15,318 bases of DNA from an uncultured Clostridia bacterium (GTDB lineage Bacteria; Bacillota; Clostridia; Oscillospirales; Acutalibacteraceae): NCBI GenBank assembly GCA_946628455.1, contig CAMOWP010000031.1, positions 1-15,318 on the forward strand, written 5' to 3'. Of the stretch, positions 6,298 to 13,168 are shown piece by piece; within the stretch, counting starts at the first letter, position 1; each line of letters opens with the position of its first letter. The notes under the pieces were generated by a model that was not told the origin of the DNA, did not search any database, and saw only the letters and a list, made by a program, of their open reading frames with translations. Position numbers and translations under genes: made by a program.

Positions 6298-7641
6298 TTA
6301 CTGTTTATCTCTGTCGTCAAACGGGTCTCCGCACTGCGGGCAGAACTTAGGCGGATTCTGCGGGTCGTCGGGTACCCAGCCGCACTTATCGCACTTGAAG
6401 GAAGCTGCGGGAGCGGGCTTTCCGCAATTCATACAGAATTTGCCCTGGTTAACAGTTCCGCATGAGCAGGTCCAGCCCATTGCAGGCTGAGGAGTTCCGC
6501 AGTTTGTGCAGAATTTACCGTTTGCCTGATTTCCGCACTGAGGGCAGGTCCATGACGGATTTCCGGAAACTGACTGCTGCGCCTGCTGAACGGGCTGCTG
6601 AGCTGCCTGCTGAGCCTGTTGCTGCTGGCCCATATTAAACAGTTCAGTTGCAGTGTTTACTGCGCCGCCTGCAACGCCCATTCCCATACCAACGCCAACG
6701 AAACCGTTAGCTGAGCCGTTCGGGTTGTTGCCTGCACCGCGGATGCCTTCGCCGATATTCTCAAGATATACGCCGCCTGCCATACCCGGATTTCTTCCTG
6801 CTGCTGCGCCGCGCTGATATTTTTTGAGATACTCTGCGTCCTCTTCGTTCATAACTACAGGGTTAAGAGCAATCTTTTCAATTGTAAGGCCTCTGCCCTC
6901 TGCCCAATCGTTCTTAAGGGCGTTGTTCATTGCGTCCTTAAGCTCGTTTGTGTGAGCCGGAATCTGGCTCGGACGGAGCTCTAAGCCTGAGAGAGCGCCG
7001 AAGCCCTGAGAAAGTGCGTCTACGAATTCAGCCTTGAGCTGGCCGTCAATCTCCTCTCTTCTGTACTCGTCTGCAACGTTGCCACAAACGTTGGTATAGA
7101 AGGTAATCGGGTCTGTTATACGGTAGGAATAAACGCCGCTGCAGCGCAGGTCGGTTTCCATATCAAGCCCGATTTTTGAATCAACAACTCTGAAAAGAAT
7201 CGGGTTAGGAGTTCCGAATTTATTATCGAGGATTTCCTTTGTGTTGAAATAGTAAACACTCTGGTCCTTCGCGGTGTCGCCGCCATATGTAAATCTTTTA
7301 CCTACGAGCTTGAAGGTTTCCTTAATTGATTCGCCGAGGTTTCCTGTGAAGATGCTCGGCTCTGTTGATGTGTCATAAGTGAATTCGCCGGGCTCTGCGC
7401 AAACCTCAACGATTTTGCCCTGCTCAACAATAATCATACACTGGCCGTCTGCAACAGCAATGCCCGAGCCGTTGGAAATGATGTTATCGTTTCCCTTTGT
7501 GTTTGATGAACGTGAGGATGTTCTTTTCTGTCCTTTAACTAAAAGAACCTCTTTATCGATAGCGTCGCAATAAAAGAATTCCTTCCACTGGTCTGCAAGG
7601 GTTCCGCCCAACGCACCGATGCCTGCTTTAATAAGTCCCAT
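6298..7641 (-). CDS. SPFH-domain protein with three C-terminal zinc ribbons (YdjI-like)
   Basis: This protein has 447 residues from the ATG at 7641. The start MGLIKAGIGALGGTLADQWKEFF is typical of the YdjI / 'virion core protein' SPFH family. The SPFH domain covers about 30-275 (EPGEFTYDTSTEPSIF, YFNTKEILDNKFGTPNPILF, YRITDPITFY, then the helical part to LNPVVMNEEDAEYL). A Gly-rich segment (280-330) and a Gln-rich linker (338-357) follow. Three zinc ribbons come last: C366/C369/C378/C381, C392/C394/C403/C406 and C417/C420/C434/C437. SPFH proteins form membrane-associated rings. Bacillus YdjI is recruited to the membrane by YdjGH (recalled), so this is the likely effector of the operon. An upstream in-frame ATG (7665) lacks a ribosome site, whereas AAAGGAG (7650-7656) is 8 nt before 7641. 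Confidence 0.88.
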   Translation of the reverse strand: MGLIKAGIGALGGTLADQWKEFFYCDAIDKEVLLVKGQKRTSSRSSNTKGNDNIISNGSGIAVADGQCMIIVEQGKIVEVCAEPGEFTYDTSTEPSIFTGNLGESIKETFKLVGKRFTYGGDTAKDQSVYYFNTKEILDNKFGTPNPILFRVVDSKIGLDMETDLRCSGVYSYRITDPITFYTNVCGNVADEYRREEIDGQLKAEFVDALSQGFGALSGLELRPSQIPAHTNELKDAMNNALKNDWAEGRGLTIEKIALNPVVMNEEDAEYLKKYQRGAAAGRNPGMAGGVYLENIGEGIRGAGNNPNGSANGFVGVGMGMGVAGGAVNTATELFNMGQQQQAQQAAQQPVQQAQQSVSGNPSWTCPQCGNQANGKFCTNCGTPQPAMGWTCSCGTVNQGKFCMNCGKPAPAASFKCDKCGWVPDDPQNPPKFCPQCGDPFDDRDKQ

Positions 7642-7701
7642 AAATTTTTCTCCTTTCAAAATCATAAAAACGGGTATAATATCCCTTATTTTATCAATTT
7701 A

Positions 7702-7730
7702 ATTATACAATAAAACAAAAATATTGTAAA
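7702..7730 (-). promoter_or_regulatory. Sigma-A-like promoter of the SPFH operon
   Basis: On the minus strand TTTACA (7725-7730) is followed by 17 nt and a perfect TATAAT (7702-7707). Transcription should start near 7695 and read leftward, giving a leader of about 55 nt before the SPFH ATG. The isomerase gene upstream ends at 7763 without a clear terminator, so some read-through is possible. I see no sigma-W-type (TGAAAC / CGTA) elements, which differs from what I recall for Bacillus pspA-ydjGHI. Confidence 0.72.
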
Positions 7731-7762
7731 TGATAATTTACCAGTTAATAATATTTTTACAA

Positions 7763-8242
7763 TTAATATATTGTGTATATTGTGTCCTCAAGCTCGGCAA
7801 ATTTTGCCTTAGCGTTTTCAAGCCACGCCTTGCGCCACTCCTCTACTCCGTCAGTGAAGGAGGCGTTAAGGAATTCCTCAACCATCTGTATTCCGAGAGT
7901 AGGCGCAATCATCCAGCCGCCCATACAGAGAATGTTGGAATCGTTTATGATTTTACACATTTTTGCGCCGTAAGTGCTTTCAACAACAGCGGCGCGGATT
8001 CCCTTGAATTTGTTGGCAACCTGGCTCATTCCCATACCCGTTCCGCAGATGAGAATTCCGAGGTCCGCCCTGCCCTGCTGAATATCCCTTGCAGCAAGCG
8101 GAGCTACCTTGTAAAACGGAACTGCCTCCTCTTCGTTTTGGGGACCGTATACTACAGTTTCAATTCCTTTTTGAGCAAGATATTTTTCAATTTCCTTTCT
8201 GAGCGGATAACCTGATTTATCCGAGCCTACAGCAAATTTCAT
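7763..8242 (-). CDS. rpiB: RpiB/LacAB-family sugar-phosphate isomerase with an atypical active site
   Basis: This protein has 159 residues, the normal family length, from the ATG at 8242. GGAGG at 8249-8253 sets this start; the longer in-frame extension to 8338 has no ribosome site. The Rossmann-like fold is marked by GSDKSGYPLRKEI (6-18), ILICGTGMGMS (63-73) with the catalytic Cys66 and Thr68, NKFKGIRA (77-84), NDSNILCMGGWMI (100-112). The family interconverts aldose and ketose phosphates (ribose-5-P/ribulose-5-P in RpiB; galactose-6-P in LacAB). Two histidines of Escherichia coli RpiB are missing: the DH of the N-terminal motif is D8-K9, and the ring-opening His99 is Ile99. Strict ribose-5-phosphate isomerase activity is therefore uncertain; another sugar phosphate, including an open-chain one, is possible. 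The symbol names the family, not a proven activity. Confidence 0.8.
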   Translation of the reverse strand: MKFAVGSDKSGYPLRKEIEKYLAQKGIETVVYGPQNEEEAVPFYKVAPLAARDIQQGRADLGILICGTGMGMSQVANKFKGIRAAVVESTYGAKMCKIINDSNILCMGGWMIAPTLGIQMVEEFLNASFTDGVEEWRKAWLENAKAKFAELEDTIYTIY

Positions 8243-8273
8243 AATAAACCTCCGATTAATTTTATGTAATAAC

Positions 8274-8302
8274 ATTTTATAATATAAGGCGGGATTTGTC
8301 AA
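8274..8302 (-). promoter_or_regulatory. Sigma-A-like promoter of the isomerase gene
   Basis: On the minus strand a perfect TTGACA (8297-8302) is followed by 17 nt and TAAAAT (8274-8279, one mismatch to consensus). The start of transcription would be near 8267, about 25 nt before the ATG at 8242. It diverges from the ATPase promoter; the two -35 boxes are about 80 bp apart in a 213-bp intergenic gap. Confidence 0.7.
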
Positions 8303-8369
8303 AACAGCACGAATTTTTTTATTACAAATTATTAACAATAATTACAAATAAATACAGTTTAAATTTACT

Positions 8370-8429
8370 CCCTGTATTCTTTTGACTTTTAATTAAAATA
8401 ATTGTATATTATATAATTAGAATACAGGG
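8370..8429 (+). repeat. 11-bp perfect inverted repeat bracketing the ATPase promoter
   Basis: CCCTGTATTCT (8370-8380) and AGAATACAGGG (8419-8429) are exact inverted copies, 49 bp centre to centre. The left arm ends one base before the -35 box and the right arm begins 8 bases after the -10 box, at about +1. A third core copy, AATACAG, lies at 8351-8357 and forms an inverted pair with CTGTATT at 8372-8378 (14-bp gap). This is the layout of a repressor or DNA-looping operator. No matching regulator gene is in the window. Confidence 0.6.
8382..8410 (+). promoter_or_regulatory. Promoter of the V/A-type ATPase operon
   Basis: TTGACT (8382-8387), 17 nt, TATATT (8405-8410): one mismatch in each box. 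Transcription should begin near 8417 with a leader of about 40 nt. The leader contains a small GGGC-ACA-GCCC hairpin (8427-8437), then GGAGG (8445-8449) 6 nt before the first ATG. A TATAAT at 8412-8417 is too far from the -35 box to pair with it. Confidence 0.75.
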
Positions 8430-8455
8430 CACAGCCCGAACAGCGGAGGCACTTT

Positions 8456-8764
8456 ATGGCTAAAGAAATTTTAGAAAAAGTAAATGAAGCTGAAAACGAA
8501 TGTGAAAGAATTATAAGCACAGCAAAGGCTCAGGCAAAGGATACCGCCGAGGCGGCTAAGGCTGAGGCTGATAGGCTTGTTAAGGAGCGCTGCGCGAGCG
8601 CTCAGGCTGAGGCTGAAAGGAAGCTCGGCGAGGTTAAGGCAGGCTGCGACAGCATTATCTCAGAGGCTGAAAAGGGCGCTGAGAGAACTCGCCTTGATTT
8701 ATCCTTCACCGCCGAAAAAAACAGAAACGGCGTTATTAAAGCGGCTGTTGAAAAATTCTTTTAA
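8456..8764 (+). CDS. ntpF: V/A-type ATPase peripheral stalk subunit (G/H-like, NtpF position)
   Basis: This is a 102-residue, highly charged protein rich in Ala, Glu and Lys. It is predicted to be one long coiled coil over most of its length (about 1-95; repeating A-E-A patterns such as AEAAKAEADRLVKE and AQAEAERKLGEV). Small coiled-coil subunits of this size pair with subunit E to form the peripheral stalk that holds the A3B3 head against subunit I. It is first in the operon, the position of ntpF in Enterococcus. The DNA carries near-direct repeats of the GCTGAGGCTGA type (for example around 8565 and 8605), matching the heptad-like protein repeats. GGAGG at 8445-8449 sets the ATG. Identity rests on position, size and coiled coil; there is no diagnostic motif. 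Confidence 0.8.
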   Translation: MAKEILEKVNEAENECERIISTAKAQAKDTAEAAKAEADRLVKERCASAQAEAERKLGEVKAGCDSIISEAEKGAERTRLDLSFTAEKNRNGVIKAAVEKFF

Positions 8765-8788
8765 TTCACAGAATTACAACCTTATAAA

Positions 8789-8795
8789 AGGGGTG
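8789..8795 (+). promoter_or_regulatory. Ribosome-binding site supporting a TTG start for subunit I
   Basis: AGGGGTG (8789-8795) lies 6 nt before TTG (8802-8804). The next in-frame ATG, at 8817, would be 21 nt away and is not plausibly served by it. Subunit I therefore probably begins MAKLKMK from TTG. Confidence 0.72.
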
Positions 8796-8801
8796 ATATA
8801 A

Positions 8802-10787
8802 TTGGCAAAGCTTAAAATGAAGGCGTTTACAGCCGTAGCTTTGCGAAAGGACAGAAAGTATCTTATTGAACACCTTCAGGACAGCTCAATAGCACAGCTG
8901 AGCTGCTCTAAGGACACAGCCGACGGCTTTAAGAAAATCGACTGCTCGTCAAGGCAGCAGATTTTTGAGCGCTGCGGAGTCAACGCGGAAAAGGCGCTTA
9001 AAATTCTTGATGACGTAGCTCCCGAAAAAACCTCGCTTTTAGCGTCGTTATCAGGCAGGCGCGAAATTGACCCTGACGAGATTGGCGAAATTGCCGACAA
9101 GGCTGACGATATTCTTGAAATATGCAACAAGATAATTGCTCTTGATAAAAAGCAGACTGACAACGCTGCTGAGAAGGTCAGAATCAACACTGCGATTTCA
9201 CAGCTCACCGTCTGGGAGAGGCTCGACATTCCGCTGAACACATCGGAAACCGACAAGGCGGCGGTTATTATCGGCTCCCTCCCCGCCGAGTACAGCGACA
9301 GGGCGCTTGCAGAAGCGCTTGCCGCGGACAGCGAGCTTGCGTTTGACTTTGAAATAATCTACGCGTCAAGAGAAATTACCTGCCTCGTTCTTGTTGTTCC
9401 GAAAGGGCAAAAGGAGCAGGCAGAGAGCATACTGCGTTCAATAGGCTTTTCGTACCCTGCAGTTTCCTGCAGCGGTACTCCCGAAGCAGAGTTAAAAAAT
9501 TACAGAGAAAAGCTTGAAACGCTTGAGAGTGAAAGCGAAAAGGCGCTTGAGGAAATAAAGGAGCTTGCAGATTACAGAGGCGACATCAAAAATGTCAGCG
9601 ACTATTTCACCATAAGGGCTGACAAATACGCCGCAATCAGCACGCTTGACCACAGCTCGCACACCGTTGTTTTTTCAGGCTACATCCCCGAAGAGGATAT
9701 GGGAAGGCTTGAAAAAATCTGCAGCAAAGTTGACCCGTGCATTCTCGAATTTGAGGACGCGCCCGAGGACGCGCCCGTAAAGCTTAAGAACAACAAGTTT
9801 GCGGAGCCTGCTCAGGGTATCGTTACAATGTACGCTTCACCCGGGGTTGAGGATATAGACCCGACTCCCGTGCTCGCGTTCTTCTTCTATTTCTTCTTCG
9901 GAATGATGTTCTCAGACGCGGGCTACGGACTGCTTATGACGGTTGTATGCGCGTGGGCTATAAAGAAATTCAGACCCGAAAGGAATATGAGAAATAACCT
10001 GAAGCTGTTTGAATACTGCGGTATTTCAACCTTCTTCTGGGGTCTCGTTTACGGCTCAATCTTCGGCAACGCGCCTGCGGTTTACTACAACCACTTTACA
10101 GGCAAAAACATCACGATGGCAGACATCATCCCCTGGCCTACGCTTGACCAGAAAAAGGACGCGATGACAATTCTCATAATTTCAATCGCGTTCGGATTAA
10201 TTCACATTCTGGCAGGTATGGCGTGCAAGTTCTACGTGCTGTGGAAGCACGGGGACAAAAAGGGCGCGATTTTCGACGTTGGAACATGGATGCTGCTTCT
10301 GACGGGAGTTGCTGTTCTCGCGGCTGGTATGAAGCTCGGAGATACGGTTAAGAATATAGGAATCGGAATTTCGCTTTTCTGCGTTGCGATGCTTATACTC
10401 ACGCAGGGGCGCGACAAGAAGAATCCGATTATGAAGCTGCTGTCGGGCGTAATTTCGCTATACGACATTACAAGCTATGTAAGCGACCTTCTGAGCTATT
10501 CAAGGCTTCTTGCCTTAGGTCTTACCACAGGCGTTATGGCTGAGGTGTTCAACCTTCTTTCGGAAATGCTCGGAAAATCGGTTATTGGCATTATCCCGAT
10601 GACGCTTGTGTTCGTCTTGGGTCACTTAATTACAATTGGTCTTAACGCGCTGGGCTCATACGTTCATACTATGAGGCTGCAGTACGTTGAAATGTTCAGT
10701 AAATTTTATGACGGCGGCGGTAAACCGTTTGAGCCGTTCACACTTAACAGTAAGTATATAAGAATCAAGGAGGAAAATAAAAAATGA
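8802..10787 (+). CDS. ntpI: V/A-type ATPase subunit I (membrane stator, a-subunit)
   Basis: This 661-residue protein has the family's usual length. The N-terminal cytosolic half (1-335) includes a coiled coil around 228-260 and connects to the peripheral stalks. The C-terminal half has about 8 membrane helices from residue 353 on. DPTPVLAFFFYFFFGMMFSDAGYGLL (353-378) is the first-helix signature. LLSYSRLLALGL (563-574) carries R568, and HTMRLQYVEMFSKFYDGGG (622-640) carries R625; these are the two conserved Arg positions that face the rotor ring glutamates and drive ion movement. KPFEPF near the end is also typical. It provides the two half-channels for the ion. The start is TTG with AGGGGTG 6 nt before. 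The stop overlaps the K-subunit start (ATGA). Confidence 0.95.
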   Translation: MAKLKMKAFTAVALRKDRKYLIEHLQDSSIAQLSCSKDTADGFKKIDCSSRQQIFERCGVNAEKALKILDDVAPEKTSLLASLSGRREIDPDEIGEIADKADDILEICNKIIALDKKQTDNAAEKVRINTAISQLTVWERLDIPLNTSETDKAAVIIGSLPAEYSDRALAEALAADSELAFDFEIIYASREITCLVLVVPKGQKEQAESILRSIGFSYPAVSCSGTPEAELKNYREKLETLESESEKALEEIKELADYRGDIKNVSDYFTIRADKYAAISTLDHSSHTVVFSGYIPEEDMGRLEKICSKVDPCILEFEDAPEDAPVKLKNNKFAEPAQGIVTMYASPGVEDIDPTPVLAFFFYFFFGMMFSDAGYGLLMTVVCAWAIKKFRPERNMRNNLKLFEYCGISTFFWGLVYGSIFGNAPAVYYNHFTGKNITMADIIPWPTLDQKKDAMTILIISIAFGLIHILAGMACKFYVLWKHGDKKGAIFDVGTWMLLLTGVAVLAAGMKLGDTVKNIGIGISLFCVAMLILTQGRDKKNPIMKLLSGVISLYDITSYVSDLLSYSRLLALGLTTGVMAEVFNLLSEMLGKSVIGIIPMTLVFVLGHLITIGLNALGSYVHTMRLQYVEMFSKFYDGGGKPFEPFTLNSKYIRIKEENKK

Positions 10788-11260
10788 TTAACGGATTAGT
10801 ATTATCAGTATTCGGTGCAGTTATTGCAACTGTACTTGCAGGTATAGGCTCTGCAAAGGGCGTTGGAAGCGCAGGTCAGGCATCAATGGGCGTTCTCTCG
10901 GAGGACTCCTCACAGTTCGGTAAAATGCTTGTTTTAACCCTTCTCCCGGGTACTCAGGGACTTTACGGCTTCATCGTAGGCTTCCTTATCATAATCAACA
11001 ACGGCGTGCTCGGCGGTGAAATCCCCGACACAGCTCACGGCCTTGCATTCCTTGCAGCTGCGTGCGCAATCGGTATCGGCGGACTTGTTTCGGGTATCGA
11101 GCAGGGCAAAACTGCAGTTTCAGGCGTTGCTATGACAGCTAAGGACGATAAGAATTTCTCAAAGGCAATGGTTTCTATCACACTTGTTGAAATTTACGCT
11201 CTTCTTTCCTTTATCGTTTCTCTTCTTGCTGTTATTTCAATCCCCAATCTTAAATTCTGA
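10784..11260 (+). CDS. ntpK: V/A-type ATPase subunit K (rotor proteolipid, Na+-type site)
   Basis: This is a 158-residue, four-helix proteolipid, a fused double hairpin as in Enterococcus hirae NtpK (about 156). It forms the membrane rotor ring that carries the coupling ion. Hairpin 1 has GIGSAKGVG (20-28) and LLPGTQGLYGF (53-63). Hairpin 2 has SGIEQGK (103-109) and VEIYALLSF (135-143). The ion-binding Glu is E136 in helix 4; helix 2 has Gln58 at the equivalent position. The Na+ ligands of E. hirae NtpK (L61, T64, Q65, Q110, E139, recalled) align with L54, T57, Q58, Q107 and E136, all present, so Na+ rather than H+ is the likely coupling ion. AAGGAGG (10767-10773) precedes the ATG, which overlaps the stop of subunit I. 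Confidence 0.95.
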   Translation: MINGLVLSVFGAVIATVLAGIGSAKGVGSAGQASMGVLSEDSSQFGKMLVLTLLPGTQGLYGFIVGFLIIINNGVLGGEIPDTAHGLAFLAAACAIGIGGLVSGIEQGKTAVSGVAMTAKDDKNFSKAMVSITLVEIYALLSFIVSLLAVISIPNLKF

Positions 11261-11278
11261 TTGAAAGGCTGACTATTA

Positions 11279-11866
11279 ATGACAACGGATAACAGACTTT
11301 TAGAAAGCATAATTAACTCGGGTAAGGAGCAGGCAACGGCTATAACCGACGAGGCTGAAAAAAAGGCTAAAGAGGTTATAAGCGCCGCTGAAATCAAGGC
11401 GGGCGAGGAAGCCGAGGCAATTAAAAATGACGCTGATGTTAAGGCGTTAAATATGAAAAACTCCGCGCTGAGCAGCGCCTCGCTCATTGAGCGAAACGCC
11501 GTTCTTTCAGCAAAGAGAAACGAGATTGACAAAACGCTTGACGGTATTGTTGAATACATCAACGCTCTTGAGGACGAAAAGTATTTTGCAATTCTTTACA
11601 AAATGGCTCGGCAGCTTGACGAAAAAAGCGGCACCGTTATGCTTTGCGAAAGGGATTTAAACAGGCTTCCGTCTGATTTTGAGGCTAAGCTTAAAGAGGC
11701 GGGAATTGACGCCGAAATCAGCAAAGAGAGCGTTGACATCAACGGCGGCTTCATACTCAGAAGCGGAGAAATTGAATCAAACTGCTCGCTGTCCGCCGTA
11801 ATTGAGGACAGAAAAAACGAGCTTGAGGATTTTATAAACCGTTTACTCTTTACCGGGGAAAACTAA
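11279..11866 (+). CDS. ntpE: V/A-type ATPase subunit E (peripheral stalk)
   Basis: This 195-residue protein has an N-terminal charged coiled coil (about 10-95, with A/E/K-rich blocks such as EAEKKAKEVISAAEIKAGEEAEA) and a globular C-terminal domain (about 100-195) containing ILYKMARQLDEKSG and INGGFILRSGEIESNCSLSAVIEDRKNELEDFI. GGFILRSGEIEx(N/D)xS followed by a helical ending is typical of the family (vATP-synt_E). It pairs with the small first-gene subunit to form the stalk, with the C-terminal domain against the catalytic head. The ribosome site is weak: GAAAGG about 10 nt before the ATG. It sits 18 bp after K and 1 bp before C. Confidence 0.92.
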   Translation: MTTDNRLLESIINSGKEQATAITDEAEKKAKEVISAAEIKAGEEAEAIKNDADVKALNMKNSALSSASLIERNAVLSAKRNEIDKTLDGIVEYINALEDEKYFAILYKMARQLDEKSGTVMLCERDLNRLPSDFEAKLKEAGIDAEISKESVDINGGFILRSGEIESNCSLSAVIEDRKNELEDFINRLLFTGEN

Positions 11867-11867
11867 T

Positions 11868-12842
11868 ATGGCTATATCATATGAATACTCCATCGGCTCG
11901 GTAAGAGCCAGGGAAAAGGAACTGCTTTCAAACGCAGACATTGAGGCTATGCTTGCGCTTAAGGACTCTCAGTCGCTTATCAATTACTTAAGAGACAAGG
12001 GCTATGCAGACGGCGAAAGCATAGACGAAATCATAAAAAACAATAAAAACGAAACCGTTAAATATCTTTCGGACATAGTGCCCGACGGCTCGGTTTTCGA
12101 CATTTTCAGCTACCCTAACGACGCGCACAACATCAAATCTGTCATCAAGGGAATGCTTTCAAGCGTTAAGTATGAAAAGCTTTTTTCGGAGCCCTGCACA
12201 ATTGACCTTGAAAGCATTGAAAAGGCTGTTAAGGAAAACAGGTACGAGCTTCTCCCCTCCGCATTTTCAGAGGCGGCTCGTAAAGCGTATGAAATCCTTG
12301 CGCACACTGCTGACGCAAGGCTTTCGGACGCGCACCTTGACCTTGCCTGTATGCAGGCTCAGCTTGACAAGGCGAACGAGACGAAAATCGAATTTCTTAT
12401 CAGGTACATCAAGGCGGACATTTTTTACCGTAACGTTAAAATTGCGCTTCGCGCCTGCCTTACAAACGCGCAGAAAGCATACTACGACGACTCGCTTTTC
12501 GGCGGGCTTGAGGAGCTTGACAAAAAGGAGGTTACTTCCGCCGCGCTCAAGGGCGTTGACGCGCTTTGCGATTACCTGAGCCTTAAGGACAGGTTTAAGT
12601 GCGCCGAGGCGATTGAGCAGTTTAAAAAGTCCCCTGCTCTGTTTGAAAGATACGGCGACAATTATCTTATCTCACTTGCAAAGGAAAAATGCAAGCTTGC
12701 GGGAAGCGGCGCGGAGGCTGCGCTTGGCTTCTATATAGCAAGGCTTACCGAATACAAGGTTATTCACATCATTGCTGTGGGAATTGAAACCGACTCTGAT
12801 ATGGAGATTACAAGAGAAAGGCTGCGTGAGCTTTATGGCTGA
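11868..12842 (+). CDS. ntpC: V/A-type ATPase subunit C (AC39-like rotor-ring connector)
   Basis: This is a 324-residue, mostly helical soluble protein of the AC39/subunit C family (usual length about 320-350). It caps the proteolipid ring and links it to the central shaft. Seen features are SYEYSIGSVRAREKELLSNADIEAML (opening), KDSQSLINYLRDKGY (32-46), a central DAHNIKSVIKGML (85-97), where the family has D-x-x-N-(L/I)-K, and the ending IARLTEYKVIHIIAVGIE followed by RERLRELYG, which matches the K-x-x-E-x-x-x-I-R-x-I-x-x-G pattern of the family. The ATG follows the E stop by one base with GGGGAA 9 nt upstream. Its last 8 bases overlap the subunit F start. Confidence 0.93.
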   Translation: MAISYEYSIGSVRAREKELLSNADIEAMLALKDSQSLINYLRDKGYADGESIDEIIKNNKNETVKYLSDIVPDGSVFDIFSYPNDAHNIKSVIKGMLSSVKYEKLFSEPCTIDLESIEKAVKENRYELLPSAFSEAARKAYEILAHTADARLSDAHLDLACMQAQLDKANETKIEFLIRYIKADIFYRNVKIALRACLTNAQKAYYDDSLFGGLEELDKKEVTSAALKGVDALCDYLSLKDRFKCAEAIEQFKKSPALFERYGDNYLISLAKEKCKLAGSGAEAALGFYIARLTEYKVIHIIAVGIETDSDMEITRERLRELYG

Positions 12843-13158
12843 GAAAATTGCAATAATCGGCGACAGAGAAAGCATTAAGGGCTTTACGGCTATCGGCTTT
12901 GACATCATTGAATGCTCCGATTTATCAAGAGCTAATTCAGTTTTAAGAACTGCCGCCGAGGGCGAACAGTATTCCATTATCTATATGACCGAGGAGATGT
13001 ACTCGGCTGCTGAGAAGGAATGCAAAAAATACGAAGAAAAACAGCTTCCTGCGATAATTCCAATCCCGGGAATTAAAGGCAACAGCGGAATAGGAAGAGA
13101 AAGGCTCTCATATTTCGTTGAGCGCGCAGTAGGAAGCGATATCATATTCAAAAACTGA
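12835..13158 (+). CDS. ntpG: V/A-type ATPase subunit F (central rotor shaft)
   Basis: This protein has 107 residues from the ATG at 12835. It matches the small Rossmann-like subunit F family (NtpG in Enterococcus naming): KIAIIGDRESIKGFTAIGFD (4-23), with the G-D-x-x-(S/T)-x-x-G-F-x-x-x-G signature, then YSIIYMTEEMY (46-56) and PAIIPIPGIKGNSGIGRERLS (73-93), where the family has P-x-I-(I/V)-x-I-P. It binds subunit D in the rotor and moves with it. A longer in-frame reading back to 12772 lies wholly within subunit C and lacks family sequence, so the 12835 start, overlapping the C stop by 8 bases, is preferred. The ribosome site is poor, as expected for translational re-initiation. Confidence 0.92.
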   Translation: MAEKIAIIGDRESIKGFTAIGFDIIECSDLSRANSVLRTAAEGEQYSIIYMTEEMYSAAEKECKKYEEKQLPAIIPIPGIKGNSGIGRERLSYFVERAVGSDIIFKN

Positions 13159-13168
13159 GGTGAAGCAT

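Noticed and set aside
7672..7685. GGGTATAATATCCC, looking like a palindromic operator in the SPFH leader
   Set aside because: Only the terminal GGG/CCC are symmetrical; the central eight bases are not self-complementary in register.
7717..7758. AT-rich inverted repeat AAAAATATT ... AATATTTTT after the isomerase gene, as a terminator
   Set aside because: The stem has no GC pairs and a 24-nt interval, and it overlaps the SPFH promoter; too weak to call an intrinsic terminator.
8243..8338. N-terminal extension of the isomerase to an ATG at 8338
   Set aside because: It reads through the promoter region, has no ribosome site, and adds 32 residues absent from the family; GGAGG supports 8242.
12172..12579. 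Alternate-frame ORF of 135 codons inside subunit C
   Set aside because: It is Arg/Thr/Leu-rich out-of-frame shadow of a confidently identified gene.
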